Assembly (NCBI RefSeq): GCF_000519125.1
Contig: NZ_JAEX01000007.1
Span: 62,001 to 126,000 of the forward strand
Direction of reading: 5' to 3'
Length of the DNA: 64,000 nucleotides
DNA from: Desulfocurvus vexinensis DSM 17965
GTDB taxonomy: Bacteria > Desulfobacterota > Desulfovibrionia > Desulfovibrionales > Desulfovibrionaceae
Made by a program: the position numbers and the translations under genes. Below are positions 1-9,262 of this stretch, piece after piece. Position 1 is the stretch's first letter, and the number at the start of each line of letters is the position of its first letter. The notes under the pieces are model-generated. The model saw only the letters and a list, made by a program, of their open reading frames with translations, ran no database searches and was not told the DNA's origin.

Positions 1-666
1 AACCAGACGGTCTCGGGCCTGGCGCTGACCATCTTCGGCGTGGGCCTGGCCAACTACCTGGGCACGCCCTTCATCGGCCAGAGCGCCCCGGGCTTCGAGC
101 CCTTCGCCGTGCCGGTGCTCTCGGCCATCCCCGTCCTGGGCGACGTGTTCTTCCGCCACGACGCCCTGGTCTACCTGTCCTTCGCCCTGCCCCCGCTCTT
201 CTGGCTCTTCTGGCACCGCACCCGCCCGGGCCTGAGGCTGACCGCCGCCGGGGAATACCCCCGGGCCGCAGCCGCGGCGGGGCTGAACCCCGTGGCTCTG
301 CGCTGGGCGGGCGTGCTGACGGGCGGCTTTCTGGTCGGCCTGGGCGGGGCCTACCTGTCCCTGGCCTACACCCACCTGTGGACCAACGGCATGACCGCCG
401 GGCGCGGCTGGGTCGCCGTGGCCCTGGTCATCTTCGCCTTCTGGCGCCCGGGGCGGGCCATGTTCGGAGCCTACCTCTTCGGCGGGGTCATGGCCTTCCA
501 GCTGCGGCTCCAGGCCTCGGGCACCAACGTGCCCTCCTCCTTCCTGCTCATGCTGCCCTACGCGCTGACGGTGCTGGCCCTGGTCCTGTCGGCCCTGCGC
601 GGGCGCGGCGCCAGCTCCAGCGCGGCCCCGGCGGCCCTGGGCGTGAACATCGAGCCCGAGGGATGA
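1..666 (+). CDS. ABC transporter permease, nucleoside/simple-sugar type (5' end cut by window)
   Basis: The reading frame is open from the first base, so the N-terminus lies outside the window; 221 residues are visible. They are strongly hydrophobic, with at least four membrane-spanning stretches and a short charged loop near the middle, and the stop is TGA at 664-666. The sequence resembles the second permease of BMP-type nucleoside or ribose-like importers (BPD_transp_2 family), which form the inner-membrane channel. The ATPase gene starts 4 bases after the stop, so the two are surely co-transcribed. The substrate cannot be read from this fragment; guanosine/purine nucleosides are the usual cargo of the family, and this is inference. 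Confidence 0.8.
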   Translation, partial: NQTVSGLALTIFGVGLANYLGTPFIGQSAPGFEPFAVPVLSAIPVLGDVFFRHDALVYLSFALPPLFWLFWHRTRPGLRLTAAGEYPRAAAAAGLNPVALRWAGVLTGGFLVGLGGAYLSLAYTHLWTNGMTAGRGWVAVALVIFAFWRPGRAMFGAYLFGGVMAFQLRLQASGTNVPSSFLLMLPYALTVLALVLSALRGRGASSSAAPAALGVNIEPEG

Positions 667-670
667 CGCC

Positions 671-2209
671 ATGACCCAGCCCGCCGCATCCACCTCCGCC
701 CCCGCCGCGCCCCAGCCCCTGGTCCGCCTGGAGGGCATCGGCAAATCCTTCGGGCCCGTGCAGGCCAACCAGGACATCACCCTGGACATCCACGCGGGCC
801 GCGTGCTGGCCCTGCTGGGCGAAAACGGCGCGGGCAAGTCCACGCTCATGAGCATGCTCTCGGGTGTGTTTGCACCCGATGCCGGGCGCATCCTGCTCGA
901 CGGCGCCCCGGTGCGCCTGCGCTCCCCGCGCGAGGCCATCGCCGCAGGCATCGGCATGGTCTACCAGCATTTCATGCTCGTGGGCCGCATGACCGTGGCC
1001 CAGAACGTGCTGCTCGGGCGGCACAAGGGCCTGCTGGTGCGCCCGCGCGACATGGAGCGCCGCGTGGGCGAGCTGGCCGCGCGCTACGGGCTGGGCATCG
1101 ACCCGCGCGCGCGGGTGGCCGACCTGTCCATGGGCGAGCGCCAGCGCGTGGAAATTCTCAAGCTGCTCTACCGCGACAGCCGCGTGCTCATCTTCGACGA
1201 GCCCACCGCCGTGCTGACGCCCACGGAAACGGCCCAGCTCTTCGCCGCCCTGCGCGAGATGACCCGCCAGGGCAAGGCCATCGTCTTCATCAGCCACAAG
1301 CTCGAAGAAGTGCTCGAAGTGGCCGACACGGTGGCCATCCTGCGCAAGGGGCGCATCGTGGACACCGTGGCCCGCGCCGCCGTGACCTCCAAGCACGATC
1401 TGGCCCGGCGCATGGTCGGGCGCGAGGTGCTGCTGGAGATCGAGCGCTCCGAGGCGCCCCTGGGCGAGGCGGTGCTGGAGCTGGAAGGCCTGGCGGGCAA
1501 CGGGCTGGACGGGCTGGACCTGACCTTGCGCCGGGGCGAGATCGTGGCCGTGGTCGGCGTGGCGGGCAACGGACAGAAGGCCCTGGTGGACACCGTCACC
1601 GGGCTGGCGGCCCCGGCTGCGGGCGAGGTGCGCGTACAGGGCCGCCCGTGGGCCGATTTCTTCCGCGATCCGCCGTGGAACGGCGCCGTGGCGCACATCC
1701 CCGAAGACCGGCTCGGCATGGGCACCTGCCCGGAGCTGGACCTGGTGGACAACGTGCTTTTGACCACGCGCAAGGGCTTCGCGCCCGGGCTGTTCCTGGA
1801 CAAGAAGAGCGCCCTGGGCGCCACGCGGGCCATCATCCGCCGCTTCCACGTCGCGGCCCACGGGCCCGAGGTCCGCGCGCGCCAGCTCTCGGGCGGCAAC
1901 CTGCAAAAGCTGGTGCTGGGGCGCGAGTTCTTCCGCAAGCCCCGGCTCATCGTGGCCGAGCAGCCCAGCCAGGGGCTGGACGTGGCCGCCACCGAGGAGG
2001 TCTGGCACCGGCTGCTCAACGCGCGCATGCAGGCCGGGGTGCTGCTGGTCACCGGCGACCTGAACGAGGCCCTGCAACTGGCCGACCGCGTGGCGGTGAT
2101 GTTCCGCGGGCGGTTCATGGCCGTGCTGGACGTGGCCCAGGCCCGGGACATGGAAAAAATAGGCCTGCTCATGGCCGGGGTGGCCGACGGAGCCGACACC
2201 CGGGCGTAA
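671..2209 (+). CDS. Double-domain ABC ATPase of a nucleoside/simple-sugar importer
   Basis: This 512-residue protein carries two ABC cassettes in tandem, as in RbsA/MglA and the BMP-associated YufO family. The first cassette has Walker A GENGAGKST at residues 50-58, the signature LSMGERQR at about 152-159 and Walker B LIFDEP at about 173-178. The second has a degenerate P-loop (GVAGNGQKA) but a normal LSGGNLQK signature, followed by LIVAEQPSQGLD; this asymmetry is usual in the family. It powers uptake through the permease encoded 4 bases upstream and probably a second permease outside the window. The ATG at 671 follows the permease stop closely. Nothing looks broken. Substrate is inferred only from family resemblance. 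Confidence 0.88.
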   Translation: MTQPAASTSAPAAPQPLVRLEGIGKSFGPVQANQDITLDIHAGRVLALLGENGAGKSTLMSMLSGVFAPDAGRILLDGAPVRLRSPREAIAAGIGMVYQHFMLVGRMTVAQNVLLGRHKGLLVRPRDMERRVGELAARYGLGIDPRARVADLSMGERQRVEILKLLYRDSRVLIFDEPTAVLTPTETAQLFAALREMTRQGKAIVFISHKLEEVLEVADTVAILRKGRIVDTVARAAVTSKHDLARRMVGREVLLEIERSEAPLGEAVLELEGLAGNGLDGLDLTLRRGEIVAVVGVAGNGQKALVDTVTGLAAPAAGEVRVQGRPWADFFRDPPWNGAVAHIPEDRLGMGTCPELDLVDNVLLTTRKGFAPGLFLDKKSALGATRAIIRRFHVAAHGPEVRARQLSGGNLQKLVLGREFFRKPRLIVAEQPSQGLDVAATEEVWHRLLNARMQAGVLLVTGDLNEALQLADRVAVMFRGRFMAVLDVAQARDMEKIGLLMAGVADGADTRA

Positions 2210-2422
2210 CCGCCCGGGAAGGAAAAGATAATCCATCCCCGGCCCGACCAGGGCCACGGGCGGAAGAACCTCCGCCGGGGCTTGTCAATCACGGCCCGGG
2301 TGGAGTAGTTGAATTCATTCGGGAATAAGGCCCCGGCGCCGCGCTGGCCGCGGCGGGCCGGGCAGCCCTGCGCAACCGGGCGCGCAACCCTGCGCGGCCC
2401 CACAACCTTGGAGGAGTCAACC

Positions 2423-3163
2423 ATGCTGAAACGGATTTTCCTGGCCCTCATGGCCGTGGCCGTGCTGGCCACCGGCGCCCAGGCCAAGACCATCACCTTC
2501 GCTGCCGACTGCACCTGGCCGCCCATGGAGTTCATGAGCGAGGCCAAGCAGTGCGTGGGCTTCGCCCCCGACCTGGTCCAGGCCATGGCCAAGGCCGGCG
2601 GCTTCACCGCCGAAATCCAGAACACCGCCTGGGACGGCATCTTCGCGGGCCTGGCCGCCGGCAAGTACGACGCCATCTCCTCCTCGGTGTCCATCACCGA
2701 AGAGCGCAAGCAGGCCATGGACTTCTCCGACCCGTACTTCGAGGTCAAGCAGGGCGTGGTGGTCAAGGACGGCTCGGCCATCAAGACCGAGGACGACCTC
2801 AAGGGCAAGGCCGTGGGCGCCCAGATCGGCACCACCGGCTTCTTCGCCGCCCAGCGCATCGTGGGCGACAGCGCCAAGTCCTATGACGAAGTGGGCCTGG
2901 CCATCGCCGACCTGGCCGCCGGGCGCCTCGAGGCCGTGATCTGCGACGACGCCGTCGCCGCCGACTACGCCCTGACCAACCCCGAGTACGCCAAGTCCCT
3001 GGCCCTGGGCTTCATGATCGTGCCCGAGTCGCCCGAGTACCTGGGCTTCGCCGTGCAGAAGGGCGACGCCGAGACCGTGGCGACCATCAACGCGGCCCTC
3101 AAGGCCGTGAAGGACAGCGGCGAGTACGACACCATCTTCAAGAAGTGGTTCGGCAGCAACTAG
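2423..3163 (+). CDS. Polar amino acid ABC transporter, periplasmic binding protein
   Basis: This is a 246-residue secreted solute-binding protein of family 3 (glutamine/lysine-arginine-ornithine type). The ATG at 2423 is chosen because a GGAGG sits about 8 bases upstream and it begins a clear signal peptide, residues 1-21, ending in AQA before the mature KTITFAADCTWPPM. The open frame continues upstream to a TTG, but that stretch looks like non-coding leader. It would capture an amino acid in the periplasm and deliver it to the permease encoded next, 66 bases downstream. The three genes to 4847 make a complete importer. The exact amino acid is unknown. Confidence 0.9.
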   Translation: MLKRIFLALMAVAVLATGAQAKTITFAADCTWPPMEFMSEAKQCVGFAPDLVQAMAKAGGFTAEIQNTAWDGIFAGLAAGKYDAISSSVSITEERKQAMDFSDPYFEVKQGVVVKDGSAIKTEDDLKGKAVGAQIGTTGFFAAQRIVGDSAKSYDEVGLAIADLAAGRLEAVICDDAVAADYALTNPEYAKSLALGFMIVPESPEYLGFAVQKGDAETVATINAALKAVKDSGEYDTIFKKWFGSN

Positions 3164-3229
3164 CCGCCCGCCCAACATGCGCGCCCCCGGCCCTGCCGGG
3201 CCGGGGGCGCGGCACCCTGCGAGACGCAC

Positions 3230-4103
3230 ATGGCTGACAAACCCCAGGCCAAGATTGATGTCACCGACGGCGCGGCCATCCCGTCCGCCAAGGACAAGGG
3301 CCTGCTCTCCGCATGGTGGGTGTCCATCATCGGCGCCGTGGCCACCATCGCCCTGCTGTCGCTGTCCGACAACCCGGCCTATTTCGCTTCCCTGAAATTC
3401 CTGTTCCCCGACGGCATCATCGTGACCTTCAAGGTCACGGTGTTCTCCATCATGCTGGCGCTGGTGCTCGGGCTCATCACCGGGCTGGGGCGCATCTCCC
3501 ACAACCGGGCCTTCAACCTCGTGGCCTCGACCTATGTGGAGGTCATCCGCGGCATCCCGCTGCTGGTGCAGCTCTTCTACATCTATTTCGCCCTGGGCCA
3601 CGTGTTCCGCGACCTGCCGCGCCTGGACGAGGCCATGGAGATGTTCCAGCACTGGCCGTATTTCGCGGCCTACGCCATGGCCCACACCTGCGACTTCCTG
3701 AAGAACATGCCGCCGCTGGTGGCCGCCGTGGCGGCCATGGGCTTCTGCTACGGGGCCTACATGGGCGAGGTGTTCCGCGCGGGCATCGAGTCCATCGACA
3801 AGGGCCAGACCGAGGCCGCCCGGTCCCTGGGCTTCGACCGCCGCCAGACCATGTTCCTGGTGGTGCTGCCCCAGGCCTGGCGGACCATCCTGCCCCCCGT
3901 GGGCAACGAATTCATCGCCCTGCTCAAGGACAGCTCGCTGGTCTCCATCCTCGCCGTGGCCGACATCCTGCGCCGGGGCCGGGAATACGCCAGCGTGAGC
4001 TTCAACTATTTCGAGGCCTACACCATGGTCGCCCTGGTGTACCTCGTCATCACCCTGCTGCTCTCCAAGGGCGTGAGCGCCATGGAAAACAGGCTGAACT
4101 ACT

Positions 4104-4120
<17 letters not shown>
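3230..4120 (+). CDS. Polar amino acid ABC transporter permease
   Basis: This 296-residue inner-membrane protein belongs to the HisM/GlnP permease family. It has an N-terminal cytoplasmic tail of about 30 residues, a first membrane segment, a longer than usual loop around residues 125-170, and the conserved cytoplasmic EAA loop ([14 protein letters not shown] ... [16 protein letters not shown]) that contacts the ATPase. Only one permease gene is present, so it probably works as a homodimer. Its end overlaps the ATPase start by 17 bases, which implies translational coupling. Part of a binding protein, permease, ATPase operon. Confidence 0.9.
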
Positions 4121-4847
<727 letters not shown>

Positions 4848-4876
4848 CCCGCGCGGGGCACAGGGCCGGGAACGCA

Positions 4877-4910
4877 CGAGGGCCCGGGGGCATAAGCCCC
4901 CGGGCCCTCG
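4877..4910. terminator. Intrinsic terminator between convergent operons
   Basis: A perfect 15 bp stem (CGAGGGCCCGGGGGC) with an ATAA loop lies between the plus-strand amino acid importer and the minus-strand glycosyltransferase. There is no good T-run on either side, so it may act in both directions but possibly less efficiently. Confidence 0.7.
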
Positions 4911-4962
4911 CGGCGTTGCAGGGCCGCAGCCGCGGGCCGGGCTGCGGGCGGGCGGGCCGGTC

Positions 4963-6207
4963 TCAGCCCCTGCGGTTCCGGGGCAGGCGCGCCGTGCGGC
5001 GCAAAAGTTCCAGATGCCGGGGCAGCAGGGTTTTCAGGTCGTAGCGCTCCAGGGCCGTCTGGCGCGCGGCGGCGCCAAGGCGCGCGGCCAGGGCCCGGTC
5101 GTCCAGCAGGGTGCAGATGGCCTCGGCGAACTGCGCGGGCCGGAAGAAGTCGCACAGCAGCGCGCTCTGCCCGTGGGCCACGACCTCGCGCACGGGCTCG
5201 GTGTCCGAGGCCGCCAGGGCGCAGCCGCAGGCCATGGCCTCGATGAACGACCACGACAGCACGAAGGGCCGCGTGAGGTAGACATGCACGCTGGAGGCCC
5301 GCAGCAGGTCGCGGTAGCGGCCGTAGGGCAGCGAGCCCACGAAGTGCAGGCGCTCGCGGTCCAGGTCCAGCACCTCCAGCATGTGCTCCTTCCAGGTCTT
5401 GCCGTCCTCGCGGGGCGCGCCGTAGCACACGCGCTCGGACCCCGCCACCACCACATGGGCCCGGGGCCGCCGGGCCAGCACCAGGGCCGCCGCCTCCATG
5501 AACTGCGGGAAGCCCCGGTAGGGCTCCATGCCCCGGCCCGCGAAGGTCACGATCTCGTCCACGCCCGTCAGGTCCGCCCCGGGCAGGTCCAGCCCGGGCG
5601 GGGCCCCGGGGGCGGGGCTGAAGAACTCCGTGTCCACCCCGTCGTGCAGCACCTCGATCTTGGGCCGGAAGGCCTGGGGGAACTGCGACCACTGCCAGCG
5701 CGTGGGCGACAGGCCCTGGTCGCAGGCCCACAGGTCGTTGAAGATCACGGCGTTGCGCGTGCGCATGAGCTTGGGCGGCTCGTAGCGGGCGTCCGCCCCG
5801 GGGCGCTCTTCGAAGCGCGCGTCGGCCCCCAGGGGGTCGTAGAACCATTCGAAGTAGCACATCAGTGGCACGTCGGGCCACACGTCCTTCAGGTAGAGCG
5901 TGCTGCCCCAGCCGGAGTTGCCGTAGATCACGTCGGGCCTGAAGCCGCGCGACTTGAGGCCGTGGGCCGCGCGGTGCAGGGCCTCGCCCTGGAGCACGGC
6001 CTCCTGCACCGGGCCGACCAGCCGGTGGGGCGTCAGCCCGTCGGCGGCCTGCGGCACGTAGCGCAGCTTGCTGACCCCGGGGATGCGCCAGTCGTTGCGC
6101 GGGGTGCTGGCGGCGAAGACGACCACGTTGTCCGGGCGCGAGCCCAGGGCGGCGGCCACATGGCGCAGCTGCCCGGGGAAATTGGGGTGGGTCAGCAGTA
6201 CCTTCAT
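4963..6207 (-). CDS. Glycosyltransferase family 4 (GT-B fold)
   Basis: This 414-residue cytoplasmic enzyme begins MKVLLTHPNFPGQLRHVAAAL, typical of the N-terminal Rossmann domain of GT4 enzymes. The C-terminal donor domain is clear: a GRGMEPYRGFPQFMEA segment, a VVVAGSE strand and the FIEAMACGCALAASD nucleotide-sugar motif, followed by a conserved acidic and glycine-rich end. It is predicted to move a sugar from a nucleotide donor to an unknown acceptor. Its start codon directly follows the stop of the HlyD-like gene, so it is the last gene of the type I secretion operon. That placement suggests that the exported protein, or a surface glycan tied to it, is glycosylated. Acceptor unknown. Confidence 0.85.
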   Translation of the reverse strand: MKVLLTHPNFPGQLRHVAAALGSRPDNVVVFAASTPRNDWRIPGVSKLRYVPQAADGLTPHRLVGPVQEAVLQGEALHRAAHGLKSRGFRPDVIYGNSGWGSTLYLKDVWPDVPLMCYFEWFYDPLGADARFEERPGADARYEPPKLMRTRNAVIFNDLWACDQGLSPTRWQWSQFPQAFRPKIEVLHDGVDTEFFSPAPGAPPGLDLPGADLTGVDEIVTFAGRGMEPYRGFPQFMEAAALVLARRPRAHVVVAGSERVCYGAPREDGKTWKEHMLEVLDLDRERLHFVGSLPYGRYRDLLRASSVHVYLTRPFVLSWSFIEAMACGCALAASDTEPVREVVAHGQSALLCDFFRPAQFAEAICTLLDDRALAARLGAAARQTALERYDLKTLLPRHLELLRRTARLPRNRRG

Positions 6208-7557
6208 CTAGCGCTCCTGCAGGGCCTCGCCCAGGGAGCCGAGGAAGGGGTCGAGCAGGTATTCGAGCACCGTGCGCCGCCCGGTGTGGATGGCCGCCAC
6301 CACGAGCATGCCCGGGATGAGCCGGTATTCGAAATCCCCATGGCGGAAGGAATCGCCCTGGGTCTCGATGCGCACGGAGTAGTAGGTGCCGCCGTCGGGG
6401 GTCACGAAGGTGTCGGGGCTGACGTGGACCACCGTGCCTTCCAGGCGCCCGAAGCGCGAGGCGTCGTGGGAGGCCAGGCGGACCATGGCCCGCTGCCCGG
6501 GCTGCACGTAGCCGATGTCCGAGATGGGCAGGTGGGCCTCCACCACCAGACGGTCCGACGAGGGCACCACGTCCACCAGCGTCTCCCCGGCCTGGACCAC
6601 GCCGCCCACGGTGACGAAATAGAGCTTCTTGACCACGCCGTCCACGGGCGAGCGGACCACCGTGCGCTGGAGGCTGTCCTCGAACTTGCGCATGCGCTGG
6701 GTGAATTCGTCCAGCTCCTGGCGCTTTTTGAGCAGTTCCTCGCGGGCCGTCTCGCGGAAGCCCGTCTCGACGTTCTTGAGCTTCGCCTGGGCCTCGGCCA
6801 GGGCCGACTGCACGCGCGGCAGCACGGCGCGGTCCTGCTCGAGGGCCGACACGAGCTGCGACTCCTCGCGCTTGAAGGCCAGGTGCTTGTACAGGGTGGT
6901 CAGCTGCTCCTTGAGCAGCTCGTCGCTCAGCTTGATCTGCTCGCGCACCAGGCGCAGGCCTTCCTGGTTGTTGCGCAGCCGGGCCTCGACCTCGATGATG
7001 TCCTGGCGGCGCTGGATGACGTTCTCCTTGAGCCCGGCCAGCTCGCTTTGCAGGCGCGACGCGCTGGTGTTGAACAGCTCGAGGTTGCGGGCCACCAGAT
7101 CGGGGTGGTCGCGGGCCAGCTCCGCAGGGAACTCCGGGGCGTCCAGCCCGCGCGCCAGGGCGTCCAGCCGGGCCACCTCGGCCACCAGGGCGGTGATGCG
7201 CACGCCAAGCTCCTCCACGCTGGAGCCGGAGAAGGTCTCCTCCAGCTCCACCAGGGCCTGCCCGGCGGCGACCTGATCGCCCTCGCGCACGTTGATGGCC
7301 CGGATGATGCCGCCCTCCAGGTGCTGGACGCTCTTGACCTTGGTGCTGGGGATGACCTCGCCTGCGGCGGTGCTCACGATGTCCAGCCTGCCCACGGCGG
7401 CCCACAGCAGGAACAGGGCCATGAAGGCCACGGTAAGCCACAGCAGCGCCCGCGCGGTGCGCGTGGCCTCGGGGCCCGCAGGGGCAGCGGGGGCAGGCGG
7501 GGCGACAGGATCGGGGGCGTCCAGGGGAGGCCGGGGCATGCCCGCGCGCTCAGCCAT
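6208..7557 (-). CDS. HlyD-family periplasmic adaptor of a type I secretion system
   Basis: This 449-residue membrane fusion protein has a proline-rich cytoplasmic start, one membrane segment at about residues 36-56, a lipoyl/barrel half (STAAGEVIPSTKVKSVQHLEGGII, split here by 20-residue limits: the key part is SVQHLEGGII), a long coiled-coil hairpin (about 120-300) and a C-terminal beta-barrel domain containing SPVDGVVKKL. Such adaptors link the inner-membrane ABC exporter to the outer-membrane TolC tunnel. The start overlaps the end of the upstream ABC gene by 8 bases and the glycosyltransferase follows without a gap, so the operon is tightly coupled. Length fits the PrtE/HasE class. Confidence 0.92.
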   Translation of the reverse strand: MAERAGMPRPPLDAPDPVAPPAPAAPAGPEATRTARALLWLTVAFMALFLLWAAVGRLDIVSTAAGEVIPSTKVKSVQHLEGGIIRAINVREGDQVAAGQALVELEETFSGSSVEELGVRITALVAEVARLDALARGLDAPEFPAELARDHPDLVARNLELFNTSASRLQSELAGLKENVIQRRQDIIEVEARLRNNQEGLRLVREQIKLSDELLKEQLTTLYKHLAFKREESQLVSALEQDRAVLPRVQSALAEAQAKLKNVETGFRETAREELLKKRQELDEFTQRMRKFEDSLQRTVVRSPVDGVVKKLYFVTVGGVVQAGETLVDVVPSSDRLVVEAHLPISDIGYVQPGQRAMVRLASHDASRFGRLEGTVVHVSPDTFVTPDGGTYYSVRIETQGDSFRHGDFEYRLIPGMLVVAAIHTGRRTVLEYLLDPFLGSLGEALQER

Positions 7558-9262
7558 GATAGTCCTCCCCGCCCGGAGCCGCCGGCGCCGGGGCGCCGGC
7601 CCGGATCGCGGGCACGGGCTTGGTGTTCAGGTCCACGAAGACGCTGGCCTGGGCAAAGGGGGCGGGGTCGTGGGTCAGCACGACCACGGTGGCGCCCTCG
7701 GTCCGCATGGCCTCCAGAGCCGAGAGTACCGCCGCGGCGCCGCTCTCGTCCAGCCCCTCCAGGGGTTCGTCGAAGATCGCCAGCCGCCCGCCGGTGGCCA
7801 GGGCCCGGGCCAGGGCGATGCGCCTGCGCACGCCCAAGGGCAGCGTGCGCCCGGCCTCGTCCAGGGGCGCGTCGGCCCCGCCGGGCAGGCCGCGCAGGCA
7901 GCGCTCCAGGTCCGCCCGGCGGGCCAGGGCGTCGAAATCCGGCGCAGGCCGGGCCTCGCCGTCGGCGGCCTCGTCGCCCCCGGCGCCGGACAGCACGTTC
8001 TCGCGCACCGTGCCACGCAGGAAGTCGGGCTCCTGGGGCAGGTAGGCCAGCTGCCCGCGCCACCAGCGCGGCACCAACTGGCGCAGGGTGATGCCGTCGG
8101 CCAGGATCTCGCCGCGCAGGGGCTCCAGCAGCCCGGCCAGCAGCCGGGCCAGGGTGGTCTTGCCCGTGCCGTTGTCGCCGTGGACCACCGTCAGGCTGCC
8201 CGGGCCCAGCCGCAGGGACAGCGACTCGAACAGCGGCCCGGTGCTGCCGGGGTGGGCAAAGGCCAGGTCGCGCAGTTCCAGGCGGCCCGAAAAACGCTTG
8301 AGGGCCGTGCCCCGGTCCGGCTCCAGGGGCAGGCGCAGGAAGTCCCTGATCTCGGCCATGGCCTGGGTGGCGTGGCCCAGCCTGTCGCCCGCCGCCAGCA
8401 GCTGGGCCGTCTGGCGCAGGGCGTGCGACACCAGAAGGTTGGCCACGATGAGCTGGGCGAACCCCAGGCGCCCGTGGACGCACTCGTAGGCGCCCACGGC
8501 GAAGACCAGCACCCGGGCCAGGGTGCCCAGGATGGCCTGGGCCGTGGCGCCCCGGGCGCGCAGGGCCGCCAGGGCCCGGCGCTGGCCGAGCAGCGTGGCG
8601 CTGGCCGCGCTCCACAGTTCGCCCAGGTAGGCTGCGCCGCGCAGCATGCGCACGGTCTCCGCCCCGTCCACGGCCTGGGCCGCCAGGGCCCGGCAGCGCG
8701 CCTCGGAGCCGTCGGCCTCGCGCGCCAGGGCCCGCACCGCGCCCTGGCCGAGCAGACCGGCGGCCAGGGCCGCAGCGGTCAGCCCCAGCCCCAGCAGCCC
8801 CAGCGGCAGACTGAAGGCGAAGACCACAAAAATGAACAGCAGCGCAAAGGGCGCGTCGAGCACGGCGCAGACCGTGGCCGGGGCGAAGGCGTCCTGCACG
8901 GTGTGGACCATGCCCGCCAGCTCGCGGCGCCGGGCCTCGGGCACCCGGGCCAGGGCCATGCCCCGGGCCCGGCCCAGGGTCTCGAACACCGCCCGGCCCA
9001 GGGCGCGGTCCGGCTCCGCGCAGAGCTGCGCGGCCAGGGGCGTGCGCAGTTGCTGGAAGCCCACGTGGAGCAGCAGGGCGATGCCCATGCCCAGCGACAG
9101 GGTGTACAGCGTGCCGTCGAAGCCCGACTCCACGTACTGCCCGAGGATGAGCATGACGAACAGCGGCGAGGCGAAGGCCAGCAGGTTGACCAGGACCGTG
9201 GCCGCCACCAGCCGCGCCGTGGCGAAGGGGTCGGCCCGCAGCCTGCGCAGCAGCTCCCTCAT
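7550..9262 (-). CDS. Type I secretion ABC transporter, subunit B (active-looking ATP site)
   Basis: This 570-residue half transporter has about six N-terminal membrane segments (residues 20-300) and a C-terminal nucleotide-binding domain, as in PrtD/HasD. There is no C39 peptidase domain, so it should not cleave leader peptides. Walker A is GDNGTGKTT, Walker B is LAIFDEP with the catalytic Glu present, and the switch His is present (VVVLTHDP). The ABC signature, however, reads LPLGVRRR in place of LSGGQ. Its start overlaps the stop of the other ABC gene by 4 bases. The partner differs at the switch His, so the two probably pair as a heterodimer that exports one unfolded substrate. Confidence 0.9.
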   Translation of the reverse strand: MRELLRRLRADPFATARLVAATVLVNLLAFASPLFVMLILGQYVESGFDGTLYTLSLGMGIALLLHVGFQQLRTPLAAQLCAEPDRALGRAVFETLGRARGMALARVPEARRRELAGMVHTVQDAFAPATVCAVLDAPFALLFIFVVFAFSLPLGLLGLGLTAAALAAGLLGQGAVRALAREADGSEARCRALAAQAVDGAETVRMLRGAAYLGELWSAASATLLGQRRALAALRARGATAQAILGTLARVLVFAVGAYECVHGRLGFAQLIVANLLVSHALRQTAQLLAAGDRLGHATQAMAEIRDFLRLPLEPDRGTALKRFSGRLELRDLAFAHPGSTGPLFESLSLRLGPGSLTVVHGDNGTGKTTLARLLAGLLEPLRGEILADGITLRQLVPRWWRGQLAYLPQEPDFLRGTVRENVLSGAGGDEAADGEARPAPDFDALARRADLERCLRGLPGGADAPLDEAGRTLPLGVRRRIALARALATGGRLAIFDEPLEGLDESGAAAVLSALEAMRTEGATVVVLTHDPAPFAQASVFVDLNTKPVPAIRAGAPAPAAPGGEDYHG